NCBI GenBank assembly: GCA_004028505.1
Contig: MTKO01000086.1
Location: 1 to 40,693, forward strand
Length of the DNA: 40,693 nucleotides
From: Candidatus Electrothrix aarhusensis
GTDB lineage: Bacteria; Desulfobacterota; Desulfobulbia; Desulfobulbales; Desulfobulbaceae
Direction: 5' to 3'
The translations under genes were made by a program, and so were the position numbers. Positions within the stretch are counted from its first letter, which is position 1; each line of letters opens with the position of its first letter. The notes under the pieces were generated by a model. It saw nothing but the letters and a program-made list of their open reading frames with translations, had not been told where the DNA came from and did no database searches. Shown in pieces: positions 17,883-27,531 of the stretch.

Positions 17883-18932
17883 TTAAGCGTTAAGCAGCGC
17901 TTTCAACTGCGGCCAAATTCGGGCCAACTCTTCCTTACTGCTGAAATCCATGTTCAATGTTACTTGCTCCTCTTCAAAGGAGAGGCTGTATTCAAGTCGT
18001 ACTCCGGCAGGTAATTGAAGCTGGGAACAGAATTTCCTGAATTCTTCTTCAGCCTGTGTAAGTCTCGGCTGACATTCTCTGTCGAGCCAGCCTAAAAGAG
18101 AATTTGTTCTTTGCGGACCATTCAGCTGTTTGTCTTTTTCCCTGTCCCGCCAGCGATCAAGCAACACCTCAACCGAAACCTGCTCCCGTTGCGTCAGTTG
18201 AAAAAAACGCTCTATTAATTTTTGCTGTTTTGATCCTCCGAGCTGATAGTTATCAATGACTTCAGCGAGGTGTTTTTGATCAGCCAGTGAAAAACGAGAA
18301 AGTTTTTTTCCTGATCGTTGCGAAATGATTCCTCTATGCAAGCCCAGCTGAACAGTAGACTCCAAGTCAAGCAGAGAAATAAGCTCTCCAGGTATATGAG
18401 GTTTTGCCTTAAGGCCTAGCATGGGAAGCAAGGCAAGTACTTCCTGTTCTTTAAGTACCATTTTTGCTTTTTGGAGAAAGACTGCCTGCTCAATCACTGT
18501 TAGGCTTTTGCCAAGCAACTGATGCTGTAATAATGCCGTAAAGAGATAAAGTTGGTTCTCTGGCTTCTCCTCGTTCAAAGAGATGATAAGAGCTGTGAGG
18601 TGGAAATCTTCTTTATCTTTTTGACATTCATTGGAATTATAAGTCTGAAGAGAGGCCTCTATACGCCTTCTTCCTGAAAGTATAATAAATGTGTGGTCCT
18701 GTTTTTCTAATAAAAGTGGTGGATGGAGTATCCCAAAATTGCTTATACTTTGCGGTAAGACTTTTTCGGGGTCGAACGGATTGAGGGCGTATTTCCTGTC
18801 AGCCAGATTAATATCCTGTAACCTGACCTGACGATAGCAGAGCGTTGCGTTCTTCACTTTTGCTTGTGTTAAGTAGAAAAAATAAAAATGTGGGAGAGGG
18901 AGGGGAAAAGAAAAAATAAATCGAGACGTCAC
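17883..18932 (-). CDS. ParB/Spo0J N-domain-like protein
   Basis: Protein of up to 349 aa. The segment at about 45-100 (ALNPFDPEKVLPQSISNFGILHPPLLLEKQ, then FIILSGRRRIEA) matches the ParB N-terminal domain, where GRRR binds nucleotide. A helical middle (LTVIEQAVFLQKAKMVL...) resembles a helix-turn-helix region. The last 100 residues show no family I recognise. The listed start is a GTG; the first 25 residues are hydrophobic and unusual, and a second GTG at residue 26 (VKNATLCYRQ) is possible. It is probably cotranscribed behind ihfA. It is not part of a parAB pair here, so a DNA-related role is inferred rather than chromosome segregation itself. Confidence 0.72.
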   Translation of the reverse strand: MTSRFIFSFPLPLPHFYFFYLTQAKVKNATLCYRQVRLQDINLADRKYALNPFDPEKVLPQSISNFGILHPPLLLEKQDHTFIILSGRRRIEASLQTYNSNECQKDKEDFHLTALIISLNEEKPENQLYLFTALLQHQLLGKSLTVIEQAVFLQKAKMVLKEQEVLALLPMLGLKAKPHIPGELISLLDLESTVQLGLHRGIISQRSGKKLSRFSLADQKHLAEVIDNYQLGGSKQQKLIERFFQLTQREQVSVEVLLDRWRDREKDKQLNGPQRTNSLLGWLDRECQPRLTQAEEEFRKFCSQLQLPAGVRLEYSLSFEEEQVTLNMDFSSKEELARIWPQLKALLNA

Positions 18933-18989
18933 AATAAAGGACGCCCCGATTCATCATCGGTCAAACTGATCAACCGAAGAGATTCAACC

Positions 18990-19274
18990 TTATCCGTTGA
19001 TCTTGTTGCGGAGAATACCAGAGGGTTTAAAAGTAATTACCCGCCTTGCATCAAGGATCAATTCGTCACCTGTTTGGGGATTACGTCCTCTTCTTGGTCG
19101 CTTATCCTTAACGTTAAACTTGCCGAATCCACTTAGAAGAAGATCTTCTCCTGTGATCAGGGATTCTTTAACAAGAGTAATGAATGTTTCTACGGAATCC
19201 GTTGCCTGGGCCTTTGTTAACCCAGGATGCTGCTGATAAACCTCTTGCACGAGGTTTGCTTTTGTCAATGTCAT
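18990..19274 (-). CDS. ihfA: Integration host factor alpha / HU-family DNA-bending protein
   Basis: Basic DNA-bending protein of 94 aa. HU/IHF signatures are TLTKANLVQEVYQ, GEDLLLSGFGKFNVKDKRPRRGRNPQTGDEL (beta arm with Pro for DNA intercalation) and RRVITFKPSGILRNKING, closest to IHF alpha. The start at 19274 has GGAGG 9 nt upstream; the ORF reaches 19298. A near-consensus promoter precedes it. Assignment to the alpha subunit rather than HU is likely, not proven. Confidence 0.88.
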   Translation of the reverse strand: MTLTKANLVQEVYQQHPGLTKAQATDSVETFITLVKESLITGEDLLLSGFGKFNVKDKRPRRGRNPQTGDELILDARRVITFKPSGILRNKING

Positions 19275-19332
19275 TTTCCACGACCTCCACAGTATCAATT
19301 AAGTACTTTTTTTGACTTTTCAATCTATTCGT

Positions 19333-19360
19333 ATGATACGAAATTTGACGGGCATGTCAA
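19333..19360 (-). promoter_or_regulatory. Sigma-70 promoter of ihfA
   Basis: On the reverse strand TTGACA (19360-19355), a 16-nt spacer and TATCAT (19338-19333) lie about 60 bp before the ihfA ATG. The -35 is perfect and the -10 is 5/6. Confidence 0.6.
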
Positions 19361-19534
19361 TCATAATCAAGTCGTAACGGGGATCTATGTTAATTATTTT
19401 TTATCATCCTTTTTGCCTTGCTCAAGGTTGATGAATTTGCAAAAAGTACAGAATGATTTTTTTGTGCTGTAAATCATTGATTTATCGATTGAGAAGGCGT
19501 TGGTACCGACTTCTTACCTACCTGGCTATCAAGG

Positions 19535-20739
19535 TTAGATAGCGTCGGCCATTGTGAAAATAGGAAGATACATGGCGATAACGAGTCCACCGATTGTTCC
19601 ACCCAAAAAAACCATCATAAAGGGTTCTATCATAGCGGTAAGGTTTTCTACTGCCTGATCCACCTCTTCATCGTAAAAATCAGCAATTTTCTCAAGCATA
19701 GCATCAAGGGCACCAACCGATTCGCCGACATTGATCATCTGAACAACCATATTAGGAAATACACCGGATTCCTCCAGCGGTTCAGCAATTGGTCGACCTT
19801 CCGCGATTGAATCAGCTACATGGAAAACAGCCTGCTCAATCACCTTGTTGCCTGCCGTTTTAGCCACGACCTGTAAAGCGTCAAGGATGGGCACACCACT
19901 CTCCAGCATGGTACTGAGGGTTCGGGTAAACTTGGCCACGGCCACTTTACGGATCAGTACACCTGCAACCGGAGCATGCAGGAGCATTCCATCGATTTTC
20001 AATTTTCCCTTCTCTGTGGCATAGATTTTTTTAAAGATAAAGCTGCAACAACAACGGCCCCAATGAGATAAAAAATATTAGTCTGGGCAAATTCACTGGC
20101 ATCAACAACAAATTGGGTCGGTGCTGGTAAGGCGCTTCCCATACTGGCAAACATCTCTTCAAAAACCGGGATAACAAAAATCAGAATGACGGCAAGGATA
20201 AGGATGGCAATAAAGAGACATATTGTCGGATAGGTCATGGCTCCCTTGATTTTTTTCTGCAAGGCCATGGATTTTTCCTTAAAGTCCGCCAAACGACTCA
20301 AGATGGTATCAAGGATACCACCTACCTCTCCAGCCTCAATCATATTTGCAAAAAGGGGATCAAAAACTTTCGGATGCTTACGCATGCCGTCAGCAAGGGT
20401 TGTACCCGTTTCCACATCGTTAACAATCGCAAGGAGAGCGCGTTTAAAGGTCGGATTTTCCTGCTGGTTAGAGAGGATTTGCAGGCTTTGTACCAAGGGA
20501 AGTCCTGCGTCAATCATAGTAGACATCTGCCGAGTAAAAACAACGATGTCCTTGCCGGTAACTTTCGGTTGTAAGAATGCGACATTCGCAAACATATCCG
20601 CAGGCTTTTCCTTTATCTTTGCATTTTGGATACGTAAGCGTTTGAGCTGAGCAAGAACAGCGGTCTCATTGCCCGCCTCAATCTCACCCTTAATGGTGTT
20701 GCCCAGTGTATTTTTTCCCTTCCAGACGTAGACAGGCAT
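19535..20739 (-). CDS. pilC: PilC/GspF inner-membrane platform protein of type IV pili (frameshifted)
   Basis: Polytopic inner-membrane protein on which pilus assembly and retraction ATPases act. It carries the two T2SS-F domains: first around VFTRQMSTMIDAGLPLVQSLQIL, second around KFTRTLSTMLESGVPILDALQVV. Membrane segments are ICLFIAILILAVILIFVIPVF and a C-terminal MMVFLGGTIGGLVIAMYLPIF. The frame breaks in a T7 run (20026-20032; A-run in the gene): one added base turns the stop into KKIYATEKGKLKIDGML and gives about 401 aa. No pilB, pilT or pilin gene is adjacent, so it is isolated from its usual partners. Confidence 0.93.
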
Positions 20740-20791
20740 AATTCAAACTCCAGAAATATTTATGTGAATGCAGGGTAGATCGGATATTTTG

Positions 20792-20820
20792 TTGACAGTT
20801 CCGTTGATAGCCTTTATAAG
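20792..20820 (+). promoter_or_regulatory. Strong sigma-70 promoter for the PxxKW gene
   Basis: TTGACA (20792-20797), a 17-nt spacer and TATAAG (20815-20820), about 105 bp before the ATG at 20926. This is the best promoter match in the window. The leader contains AT-rich sequence and a strong CAGGAGG ribosome binding site. Confidence 0.7.
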
Positions 20821-20925
20821 ATAGTATTTTTGGACTAAAATTGAACAGTACATTATGTTTTCATTGTATGTAATTTTTTTTTCTGATTCAAGAGAAATAT
20901 TATATTTTTTCAGGAGGTTCGCAAA

Positions 20926-21177
20926 ATGCAGACCAGCAACGCCGTAAATTATAGCGATGGTCCCTTTCAGCCGATTATAGAGAAATGCGACGGCTGTGAT
21001 CGTATCGTTGAAGAAAACAGCAGTCAGTATTGTAAAACCTATGTTGATCCGGCGGCAAAATGGCGCTTGGGTATATGTAATTTCGCCACCCATGCAAAAT
21101 CGGAAATAGAGGTGGTAACTGTACGAGTTAACCCGTTGAAGGCGGCAAAACGGGCGAGTTCCAAGCGCAGAGGCTAA
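20926..21177 (+). CDS. PxxKW family cysteine-rich protein
   Basis: 83-aa protein with CDGC (Cys21, Cys24), Cys36 (QYCKTY) and PAAKWRLGICNFATH, which gives the family its PxxKW name and a fourth cysteine (Cys51). The four cysteines suggest a small metal-binding fold. The tail is basic (KAAKRASSKRRG). The family is seen mainly in sulfate reducers and relatives and has no assigned function. It is a monocistronic gene with a strong promoter, a strong ribosome binding site and a downstream hairpin, which suggests high expression. Confidence 0.85.
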   Translation: MQTSNAVNYSDGPFQPIIEKCDGCDRIVEENSSQYCKTYVDPAAKWRLGICNFATHAKSEIEVVTVRVNPLKAAKRASSKRRG

Positions 21178-21212
21178 TAAAGATACTTTCTTTATGCGAA
21201 ACCTCGGGTTTA

Positions 21213-21245
21213 CTCCCCCGCCCTTTTTTTGAGGGGGCGGGGGAG
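21213..21245. terminator. GC-rich inverted repeat between convergent genes
   Basis: CTCCCCCGCCC and GGGCGGGGGAG flank a T-rich loop 35 bp after the PxxKW stop and 80 bp from the ugd stop. The stem is long and very stable. There is no T-tract immediately after it on the plus strand, so it may be a bidirectional processing or termination structure. Confidence 0.5.
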
Positions 21246-21324
21246 GTCATTCTTCAGTTTCCGCTGTTAGCTCTATTTCCTCATTTTGTCGATAGCTGAC
21301 ACGTTTTCGTCTGGCTCACTCCTC

Positions 21325-22634
21325 TTACTTTCTTCCCACTCCCACGTAGCTAAAACCCAAATTCTTCAGGATAGTTGGCTCATATACATTACGTAGATCT
21401 ATAAAGATCGGCGTATTCATACTTGCCTTCAGCCTCTCGAAGTCCAAGGCCCTGTACTGGTTCCATTCCGTCATGAGAATTACAGCGTCCGCCCCTTCGC
21501 AGGCCTCGTATGCACGCTAGCATACTCAACGTCTTCGGGGAGATATTTTTTTGCCTCTTCCATTCCTTTTGGGTCATGGGCACAAACAGTTGCTCCTTTT
21601 TCCAATAGGGCAGGCAGGATAGTCAGGGCCGGTGCATCGCGCATATCATCGGTCTCCGGTTTAAAGGTGAGACCAAGTACAGCAAGCTTTTTTCCGGCCT
21701 CGGAACCACCGAGAGCGTCTCTGATTTTTTTGACCATTCGTGCCTTTTGTGCTGCATTGACCTCAACAGCTGCCTCGACGATACGCAGGCTTTCACCATA
21801 TTCCTGGACAAGCCGCATCAGAGCCAAGGTATCCTTGGGGAAGCAGGATCCGCCATAACCGGGTCCTGGGTGGAGAAATTTACTGCCGATTCTTCCATCC
21901 ATACCAATTCCTTTGGCAAGATCTGTGACATTTGCACCTACCGACTCGCAGACAGAAGCTATTTCGTTGATGAAGCTTATCTTTACGGCAAGAAAAGCGT
22001 TGGCAGCATATTTCGTGAGTTCTGCCGTTTCAATACTCGTGCTGACAATGGGTGTATCACGTAGGTACAAGGGTTGATATATCTCCCGTAATACCTGCTC
22101 TGAACGTTCTGACTCGACTCCAATGACGACTCTGTCTGGGCGCATAAAATCGGTAATGGCCGCACCCTCTCGGAGGAATTCAGGATTTGAGGCCACAGCA
22201 AAATCCGCTGCTGGATTTGTCTCTTTGATGATCCTGGCTACTTGACGGGCAGTTCCAACGGGTACCGTGCTCTTATCCACAATAACGGTATAGCCTTCGA
22301 GGTACTCAGCTACTTCCTTGGCTGCTGCGTAGATATAGGTCAAGTCGGCGTATCCGTCACCTCTTCGGGAGGTCGGAGTCCCTACAGCGATAAAAACCGC
22401 CTCGGCATCAGGGATAGCATCTGCTAAGTCCGTGGTAAACCGGAGGCGTCCTTCCGTAACATTTTTTGCCACCATGGTGTCCAGACCAGGTTCATAGATA
22501 GGGATATTCCCCTCCTTTAGGGTCTTGATCTTTTCCTCAAGTTTGTCTACACAGGTAACGTGATGGCCGAATTCGGCAAAACAGGTTCCGGTCACTAATC
22601 CGACATAACCTGTCCCAATCATTGCTATCTTCAT
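21325..22634 (-). CDS. ugd: UDP-glucose 6-dehydrogenase (frameshifted)
   Basis: Oxidises UDP-glucose to UDP-glucuronate for polysaccharide synthesis. It has the N-terminal Rossmann GTGYVGLVTG, the catalytic Cys264 in GYGGSCFPKDT, and the UDP-binding C-terminal domain (AVLGLTFKPETDDMRDAP). The first ORF ends in noise after VEYAS. One base added at about 21514 restores SDAYEACEGADAVILMTEW and a proper C-terminus NVYEPTILKNLGF, ending at 21325. Restored length is about 436 aa. AAGGA precedes the ATG. Confidence 0.93.
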
Positions 22635-22765
22635 TCTTTTTCCTTTTTTGGGGTAAACTGAAAATATATCGCGAGAGCCGAAAAAATCTTATAATAAGCC
22701 TTCCCTTACCAGGGCAGGAGCTAGGATCTGGCTCAACATTTTGACCTCTGGCAAGAGGTCGTTTA

Positions 22766-23455
22766 TTACAGAGACCTTTCACCAAAGATCGCCGTGCCTA
22801 TGCGGACCAAGGTTGCTCCCTCCTCAATGGCGACTTTGAAGTCACCTGACATGCCCATAGAAAGCTCAATGGCCTTATTATCATAAAAAAAGTTTTTATC
22901 TGCAAGCTTCATGGAAATTTTTTTTAAGGCCTGAAACCAAGGTCGACTTGCCTCAGCCTCCTGTCCGTAGGGAGGTATAGTCATTAATCCACGCACTCGC
23001 AGATTATGCAGGGACTGCATGGCTCGGAGGAGATCACTTGCATCTTCAGGGAGTACCCCGGATTTTTGCGGTTCTCTGCCGACATTTACCTGTACCAGGA
23101 CATCAAGTTTTTTCTGTAATAAGCCTGCATGGTGATCCAGAGTTCGAGCAATTTTTAATCGATCAACGGTTTCTATCATCTGAAACAGTTCAGCAGTCAT
23201 TTTTGCTTTATTACTTTGCAAATGCCCGATAAAATGCCAGTGCAGGGCAGAGGGCAACCGGTTAATTTTTTCTTCGGCGTCCTGAAGGTAATTTTCTCCA
23301 AACTGAATTTGGTCACATTGATAGGCCTCAGCGATCATCTCGGCAGGCATACGTTTGGAGATGGCAACAAGTTTGACCTCTTGGGGATCTCTGCCGCATT
23401 TTAGGGCTGTTTCCCGAATGACCGATCGTGTTTGTTCCAGATTGGTACAGATCAT
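22766..23455 (-). CDS. yggS: YggS/PROSC PLP-homeostasis protein
   Basis: PLP-binding protein with an alanine-racemase-like barrel but no known catalysis; relatives control PLP and amino-acid balance. PLP lysine Lys34 is in AISKRMP. Other signatures are FGENYLQDAEEK, WHFIGHLQSNK, LSMGMSGDFKVAI and VRIGTAIFG. At 229 aa it is intact. Its ATG overlaps the tatD stop (ATGA), so the two are coupled. Confidence 0.94.
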   Translation of the reverse strand: MICTNLEQTRSVIRETALKCGRDPQEVKLVAISKRMPAEMIAEAYQCDQIQFGENYLQDAEEKINRLPSALHWHFIGHLQSNKAKMTAELFQMIETVDRLKIARTLDHHAGLLQKKLDVLVQVNVGREPQKSGVLPEDASDLLRAMQSLHNLRVRGLMTIPPYGQEAEASRPWFQALKKISMKLADKNFFYDNKAIELSMGMSGDFKVAIEEGATLVRIGTAIFGERSL

Positions 23456-24279
23456 TGCTCGCTCCCTTGATTGGGTAAAGAAAAGAGCTTTTTGGTGTTC
23501 TGCGAGGTCTGCCGAGCGACTTCGTCAATGGAAATGCCTCTTAACTCCGCCACCATTGCAGCGGTGTACAGGAGATATTCTGGACGATTACGTTTACCAC
23601 GAAAAGGAACCGGAGCAAGAAAAGGACCATCTGTTTCAAGCAGTATGCGATCTAGGGGGATTTCACGGGCAACTTTTTGAAGGTCCAAGGCATTTTTAAA
23701 AGTAACAATGCCGGGTATAGAAATATATAATTCCAAATCAAGTACCTGACAGGCAAAGGCAGTGTCGCCGGAGAAACAATGCATTACGCCGCTTGCCGGG
23801 AATGGTCCCTGTTCTCTGATGATTTGTACGGTGTCTTCATGGGCCTCGCGGTCGTGGATAATGATCGGCAACTCTAGCTCCTTGGCAATCTTAAGCTGTC
23901 GGGTAAACTCCAAGCGTTGGCGCTCCACAGGAGCATATTGTTTGGCGTAGTCAAGACCGATTTCTCCGTAGGCCACCACTTTTTCTGAGGTTGCTAGTTC
24001 CTTCAGTTGCTGATAAACAGCATCATCCCCTTCTTCTGCGCTGTGTGGGTGGATACCGACAGCGGCATAGACTCCGGGCGAGTTGTCGGCTAACTCCACA
24101 GCTCGTTGTGAACTGGCAAGGTCAATGCCAATGGTGATGATGTTATGCACGCGGCATTTCTTAGCGGATTCAATAATATCGTCAAGAGCATCCTGACTCG
24201 TTTCCATGTCAAGATGACAATGTGAGTCGATAAGTACGTGCCCCGGCGAAAGGGCAGGAGGTTGTGTTCTTTTTTTCAT
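23452..24279 (-). CDS. tatD: TatD family metal-dependent hydrolase
   Basis: TIM-barrel nuclease of the TatD/YcfH family. Metal ligands are visible: DSHCHLD near the N-terminus, GEIGLDYAK, PIIIHDREAHEDT, GVMHCFSGD and LLETDGPFLAP. At 275 aa it is intact; the first ~15 residues are extra compared with the family, so a later start is possible. It is translationally coupled to yggS. Confidence 0.94.
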   Translation of the reverse strand: MKKRTQPPALSPGHVLIDSHCHLDMETSQDALDDIIESAKKCRVHNIITIGIDLASSQRAVELADNSPGVYAAVGIHPHSAEEGDDAVYQQLKELATSEKVVAYGEIGLDYAKQYAPVERQRLEFTRQLKIAKELELPIIIHDREAHEDTVQIIREQGPFPASGVMHCFSGDTAFACQVLDLELYISIPGIVTFKNALDLQKVAREIPLDRILLETDGPFLAPVPFRGKRNRPEYLLYTAAMVAELRGISIDEVARQTSQNTKKLFSLPNQGSEQ

Positions 24280-24493
24280 TATTCTGTAAAAAATGAGATA
24301 AGTGAGCTATATTATGCAGTCATACCAGAAAGGAAGGAACAGGACAAGAAGCAAAGCATTGCTGGGCGGTTAAATACGATAATTATTGACCAATGACCAT
24401 TGACATGAAGAACATATCCTGTTTTAAACAGGAGCTATATATTCCGCAAACACCGTCAAAATTGCTTAGTTTTGTTGCGGATATCGATAAAAG

Positions 24494-25036
24494 ATGACCG
24501 ATCATAAAAATATGAAACAGCATATTCAACAAGCAATTAAAGAACGACGTAGTATTCGTGAATTCAGCGAAAAACCAGTAGAGCAGGAGCTGCTCCATGA
24601 AATCATCTCAGCAGGTATCTGGGCACCGTCTGGATTAAACAACCAGCCTTGGCGCTTTGTCACGATTCAAGATGAAGGCCTTTCTGTCCGCCTTGCTGCT
24701 CTGACCCATTACAGTCATATTGTTGAGGCTGCTCCCGCGCTTATTGCTGTTTACCTTGATCAGGAAAAGATGTATGATTCCGTCAAGGATCATCAGGCTG
24801 CTGGAGCATGTATTCAGAACATGCTGCTTGCCGCGCATGAGCTGGGGCTCGGCGCGGTTTGGCTTGGCCAGATTCTTAAAAAAAAGCAGCAGGTCAATGA
24901 CATTCTGCAGCTCAGCGATCAATATGACCTTATGGCTATTGTAGCTTTAGGGTATCCGTTACACAGAAGCCAGCAATCCCGACGATTACCGCTGGCAGAT
25001 TTTATCTTACACGAATTTGGAGGAACCGCCCCATGA
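24494..25036 (+). CDS. Nitroreductase family flavoprotein
   Basis: FMN-dependent oxidoreductase of 180 aa. Signatures are IKERRSIREFSEKPV, IWAPSGLNNQPWRFV and GLGAVWLGQ, followed by ALGYP. The substrate is not determinable; many relatives reduce quinones or nitro compounds. The ATG follows a 214-bp divergent spacer shared with tatD. The stop overlaps the start of the next gene (ATGA). Confidence 0.88.
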   Translation: MTDHKNMKQHIQQAIKERRSIREFSEKPVEQELLHEIISAGIWAPSGLNNQPWRFVTIQDEGLSVRLAALTHYSHIVEAAPALIAVYLDQEKMYDSVKDHQAAGACIQNMLLAAHELGLGAVWLGQILKKKQQVNDILQLSDQYDLMAIVALGYPLHRSQQSRRLPLADFILHEFGGTAP

Positions 25037-25581
25037 AAAAATGCCCATCAATCAGTAGAATTCTACTCTTCTTTCTGGTCGCTATCACTTTATTTCTCTC
25101 CGGCTGCATCAGCACAATTTTTCCCAGTACCAGTATGCAGGGCCCAGGTGTCGGCGACATGCTGCCTGCTGTCGGGAGCTTTGCTGATGATATTCAAGAT
25201 ATTATTGTTCCGGTTGAGATGGAATGGGACAGGGGGAAATCCATGGCTATCAAGACAGAATCTTTTCATGGCGGAATTTGGCATTACTCCGGTTCGGTCG
25301 AGATGGCCTCGTTGAAGGATTACATGACCCGGGGCATGGAGGACACCAACTGGAAATTGGTTGGCGAAGCAGCCTCCGGCGATATTATGCTCGCCTTTGT
25401 CAAACCGCATAAAACCTGCATGGTGACCATCTCGGAGCATGAATTTCGCGACACCGGTCTTACACTCTATGTGACCATTGATAAAACAGCTGCCATAGGT
25501 CTGAATCCCTTTGGCGAAGCATTTCGACGAAGTAATCGACCAAGTAACCTCTTTGATATCCCCAAGCCCCTCTATGAATAA
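25033..25581 (+). CDS. Predicted lipoprotein
   Basis: 182-aa protein with a signal peptide (KKCPSISRILLFFLVAITLFLSGC) ending in a lipobox LSGC; lipidation is expected at Cys25. The mature part (DRGKSMAIKTESFHGGIWHYSG, KDYMTRGMEDTNWKLVGE) looks like a small alpha/beta domain found in proteobacterial lipoproteins of unknown function. It overlaps the nitroreductase by 4 nt, so they are cotranscribed. I do not recognise a specific function. Confidence 0.78.
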   Translation: MKKCPSISRILLFFLVAITLFLSGCISTIFPSTSMQGPGVGDMLPAVGSFADDIQDIIVPVEMEWDRGKSMAIKTESFHGGIWHYSGSVEMASLKDYMTRGMEDTNWKLVGEAASGDIMLAFVKPHKTCMVTISEHEFRDTGLTLYVTIDKTAAIGLNPFGEAFRRSNRPSNLFDIPKPLYE

Positions 25582-25609
25582 GCTTCCTCGTTTGAGACTT
25601 ATATGAGTT

Positions 25610-25649
25610 AGTCAAGTACGATCAGTCAAGTACGGGACAGCCAAGTACA
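25610..25649 (+). repeat. Three iterated direct repeats before coaBC
   Basis: AGTCAAGTACG at 25610-25620 and again at 25624-25634, and AGCCAAGTACA at 25639-25649. Repeat spacing is 14 and 15 bp. They lie between the lipoprotein stop and coaBC and are the only iterated element in this spacer. Confidence 0.6.
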
Positions 25650-25693
25650 TTCTTTTATCAGCCTTTAAAGAGGCATATAACCATATAAATCAT

Positions 25694-26892
25694 ATGCAGG
25701 GACGAAAAATTCTCTTCGGTGTGACCGGCTCGATAGCCGCTTTTAAAGCCGCTGGCTGGGTGAGCTCACTTGTCAAAGAAGAGGCGCAAGTGACGGTCAT
25801 GATGACGGAATCCGCCACTCGCTTTGTTACTCCTCTTACCTTTGGTGCGCTTTCCGGCAACCAAGTCCATACAGACATGTTCAGTACCGGAGCAGAAGAG
25901 ATGATGGCCCACATCACCTTGTCCGGTGATGCTGACGCAATTTTGATCGCCCCGGCAACAGCCCATACTCTTGCCCGGTTAGCGCACGGTATGGCCGATA
26001 ATCTGCTTGCTGCCGCTGTCCTTGCCGCTGCTGCCCCGGTGGTTGTCTGTCCTGCAATGAATGCTAAGATGCTTGCGCATCCTACCACGCAAAAAAATCT
26101 CTCTACCTTGAAAAAGTTAGGCTATATAATCGTGGAACCGGAATGCGGTCCGCTGGCCTGTGGGGAAGTCGGTTCAGGTCGCTTGGCGGAATGGGACACG
26201 GTTCGCGAGGCGTTGTTAGGGCTTTTTGTTGAGCAGGATTTAGCTGGACAACATGTGCTGATCACCGCAGGTCCAACCAGAGAAGCATTGGATCCGGCCC
26301 GCTATTTGAGCAATCGTTCCAGCGGAAAAATGGGCTATGCCTTAGCCAGAACAGCGAGACGGCGGGGAGCAGAGGTGACGCTGATTTCCGGCCCGACAAA
26401 TCTTCCCACTCCTCCGGGAGTCATAGTGGTTTCGGTGCAAACAGCAGCAGAAATGGCAGAAGTCGTTAAAGAGCACGCTAGATATGCCAGTATAATTGTG
26501 AAAGCGGCAGCTGTGGCTGATTTTAAACCGAAAAAGATTGCTTCGCTCAAGATCAAGAAAGCAGGCGCTGATCTCAGGCTGGAGTTGGAGCCGAATCAGG
26601 ATATCCTGGCCACCTTGGCAGAGAGAAGAGGGCGGATCAGGTGTTGGTTGGGTTTGCTGCAGAAAGCAATAACCATGAGGCTGAAGGACGACGTAAGTTG
26701 CAGGCCAAAAAGGCTGACTTGATAGTAGTCAATGATATTCTTGGAAAACAAACCGGCTTTGATGTGGATACCAATCAGGTTATTCTGATTACTCGGGATG
26801 ATACAGAGCAATTGGCGCTCCTGTCCAAGGAAGAAACCGCAAACTGTATCTGGAACAAAGTTATGGAGTTGAGCAAGGTGGGGAAAGGATGA
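25694..26892 (+). CDS. coaBC: CoaBC, bifunctional phosphopantothenoylcysteine synthetase/decarboxylase (frameshifted)
   Basis: Makes 4'-phosphopantetheine for coenzyme A. The CoaC decarboxylase domain has GVTGSIAAFKA, the His at about 73, PAMNAKM (120-126) and the active Cys156 in GPLACGEVGSGRL. The CoaB domain follows with HVLITAGPTREALDPARYLSNRSSG and the KAAAVADFKPK region. The frame breaks at a G3 run (26630-26632): one added G restores the VGFAAES motif, and the rest runs to 26892. Restored length is about 399 aa, as usual. The stop overlaps darP by ATGA. Confidence 0.93.
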
Positions 26893-27440
26893 ATTTGAGT
26901 AGATCTGAGCAGAAGCGTAGGGTAAAGCAGGTAGAAAAACTGGTCGTCGAGTTGGTTGCTTTGCCCGCTGGCCTGTTGGAGAAATTGCCTGTGGATGAAG
27001 AGGTTCAGCAGCTGCTCCAAGAAGTTGCTGGCCTTAAAGGCGGATCGAGAAAGCGGCAGATTAAGTACATTACCAAGCTTCTCCGTGATATTTCTACTGA
27101 GGAACTTTATGCCTTTTTAGAAAAACGTAAGGGGACAGAGCTTCATAAGAAGAAACAGTTCCATGAGTTGGAGTATCTCCGTGATATCCTGATTGAGGAG
27201 GCTATTGTAGCTCGGCGCGAAGCAAAGGCGGAACATCTTGATTTGACAGAGGATTGGCCCTCCGCTGTCGTGGAAGATATTGCAGAAGAGTTGCCCTCTG
27301 TAGACCGGCATGAATTGCATCGGTTGGCCTTTTTCTTTGCTATGGGCCGGAATAGGCAGCACAGTCGTGAGATTTTTCGCCTCCTTCAAGCTGCTCAGGA
27401 GAAAGAGTTGATGACGAGGAAAATGCAACAGGAGATGTAA
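26889..27440 (+). CDS. darP: DarP/YjgA (DUF615) ribosome-maturation protein
   Basis: Helical basic 183-aa protein of the DUF615 family, whose E. coli member promotes 50S subunit maturation. Signatures are MNLSRSEQKRRVKQVEKL, KGGSRKRQIKYITKLLRD and the C-terminal DRHELHRLAFFFAMGRN. Full length and intact. Start overlaps the coaBC stop. Confidence 0.9.
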   Translation: MNLSRSEQKRRVKQVEKLVVELVALPAGLLEKLPVDEEVQQLLQEVAGLKGGSRKRQIKYITKLLRDISTEELYAFLEKRKGTELHKKKQFHELEYLRDILIEEAIVARREAKAEHLDLTEDWPSAVVEDIAEELPSVDRHELHRLAFFFAMGRNRQHSREIFRLLQAAQEKELMTRKMQQEM

Positions 27441-27531
27441 CGGGTTGCATCGAGGGGTTGCATCCTGCTAAAAAAATGTTTGAGATGTCGCGATTATTTT
27501 AATGCGAGACAGTTTCTGTTAAGGCAAGCTA

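Noticed and set aside
20743-21093. Reverse ORF of 116 codons between pilC and the PxxKW gene
   Set aside because: Overlaps the PxxKW gene antisense and its strong promoter; no coding features.
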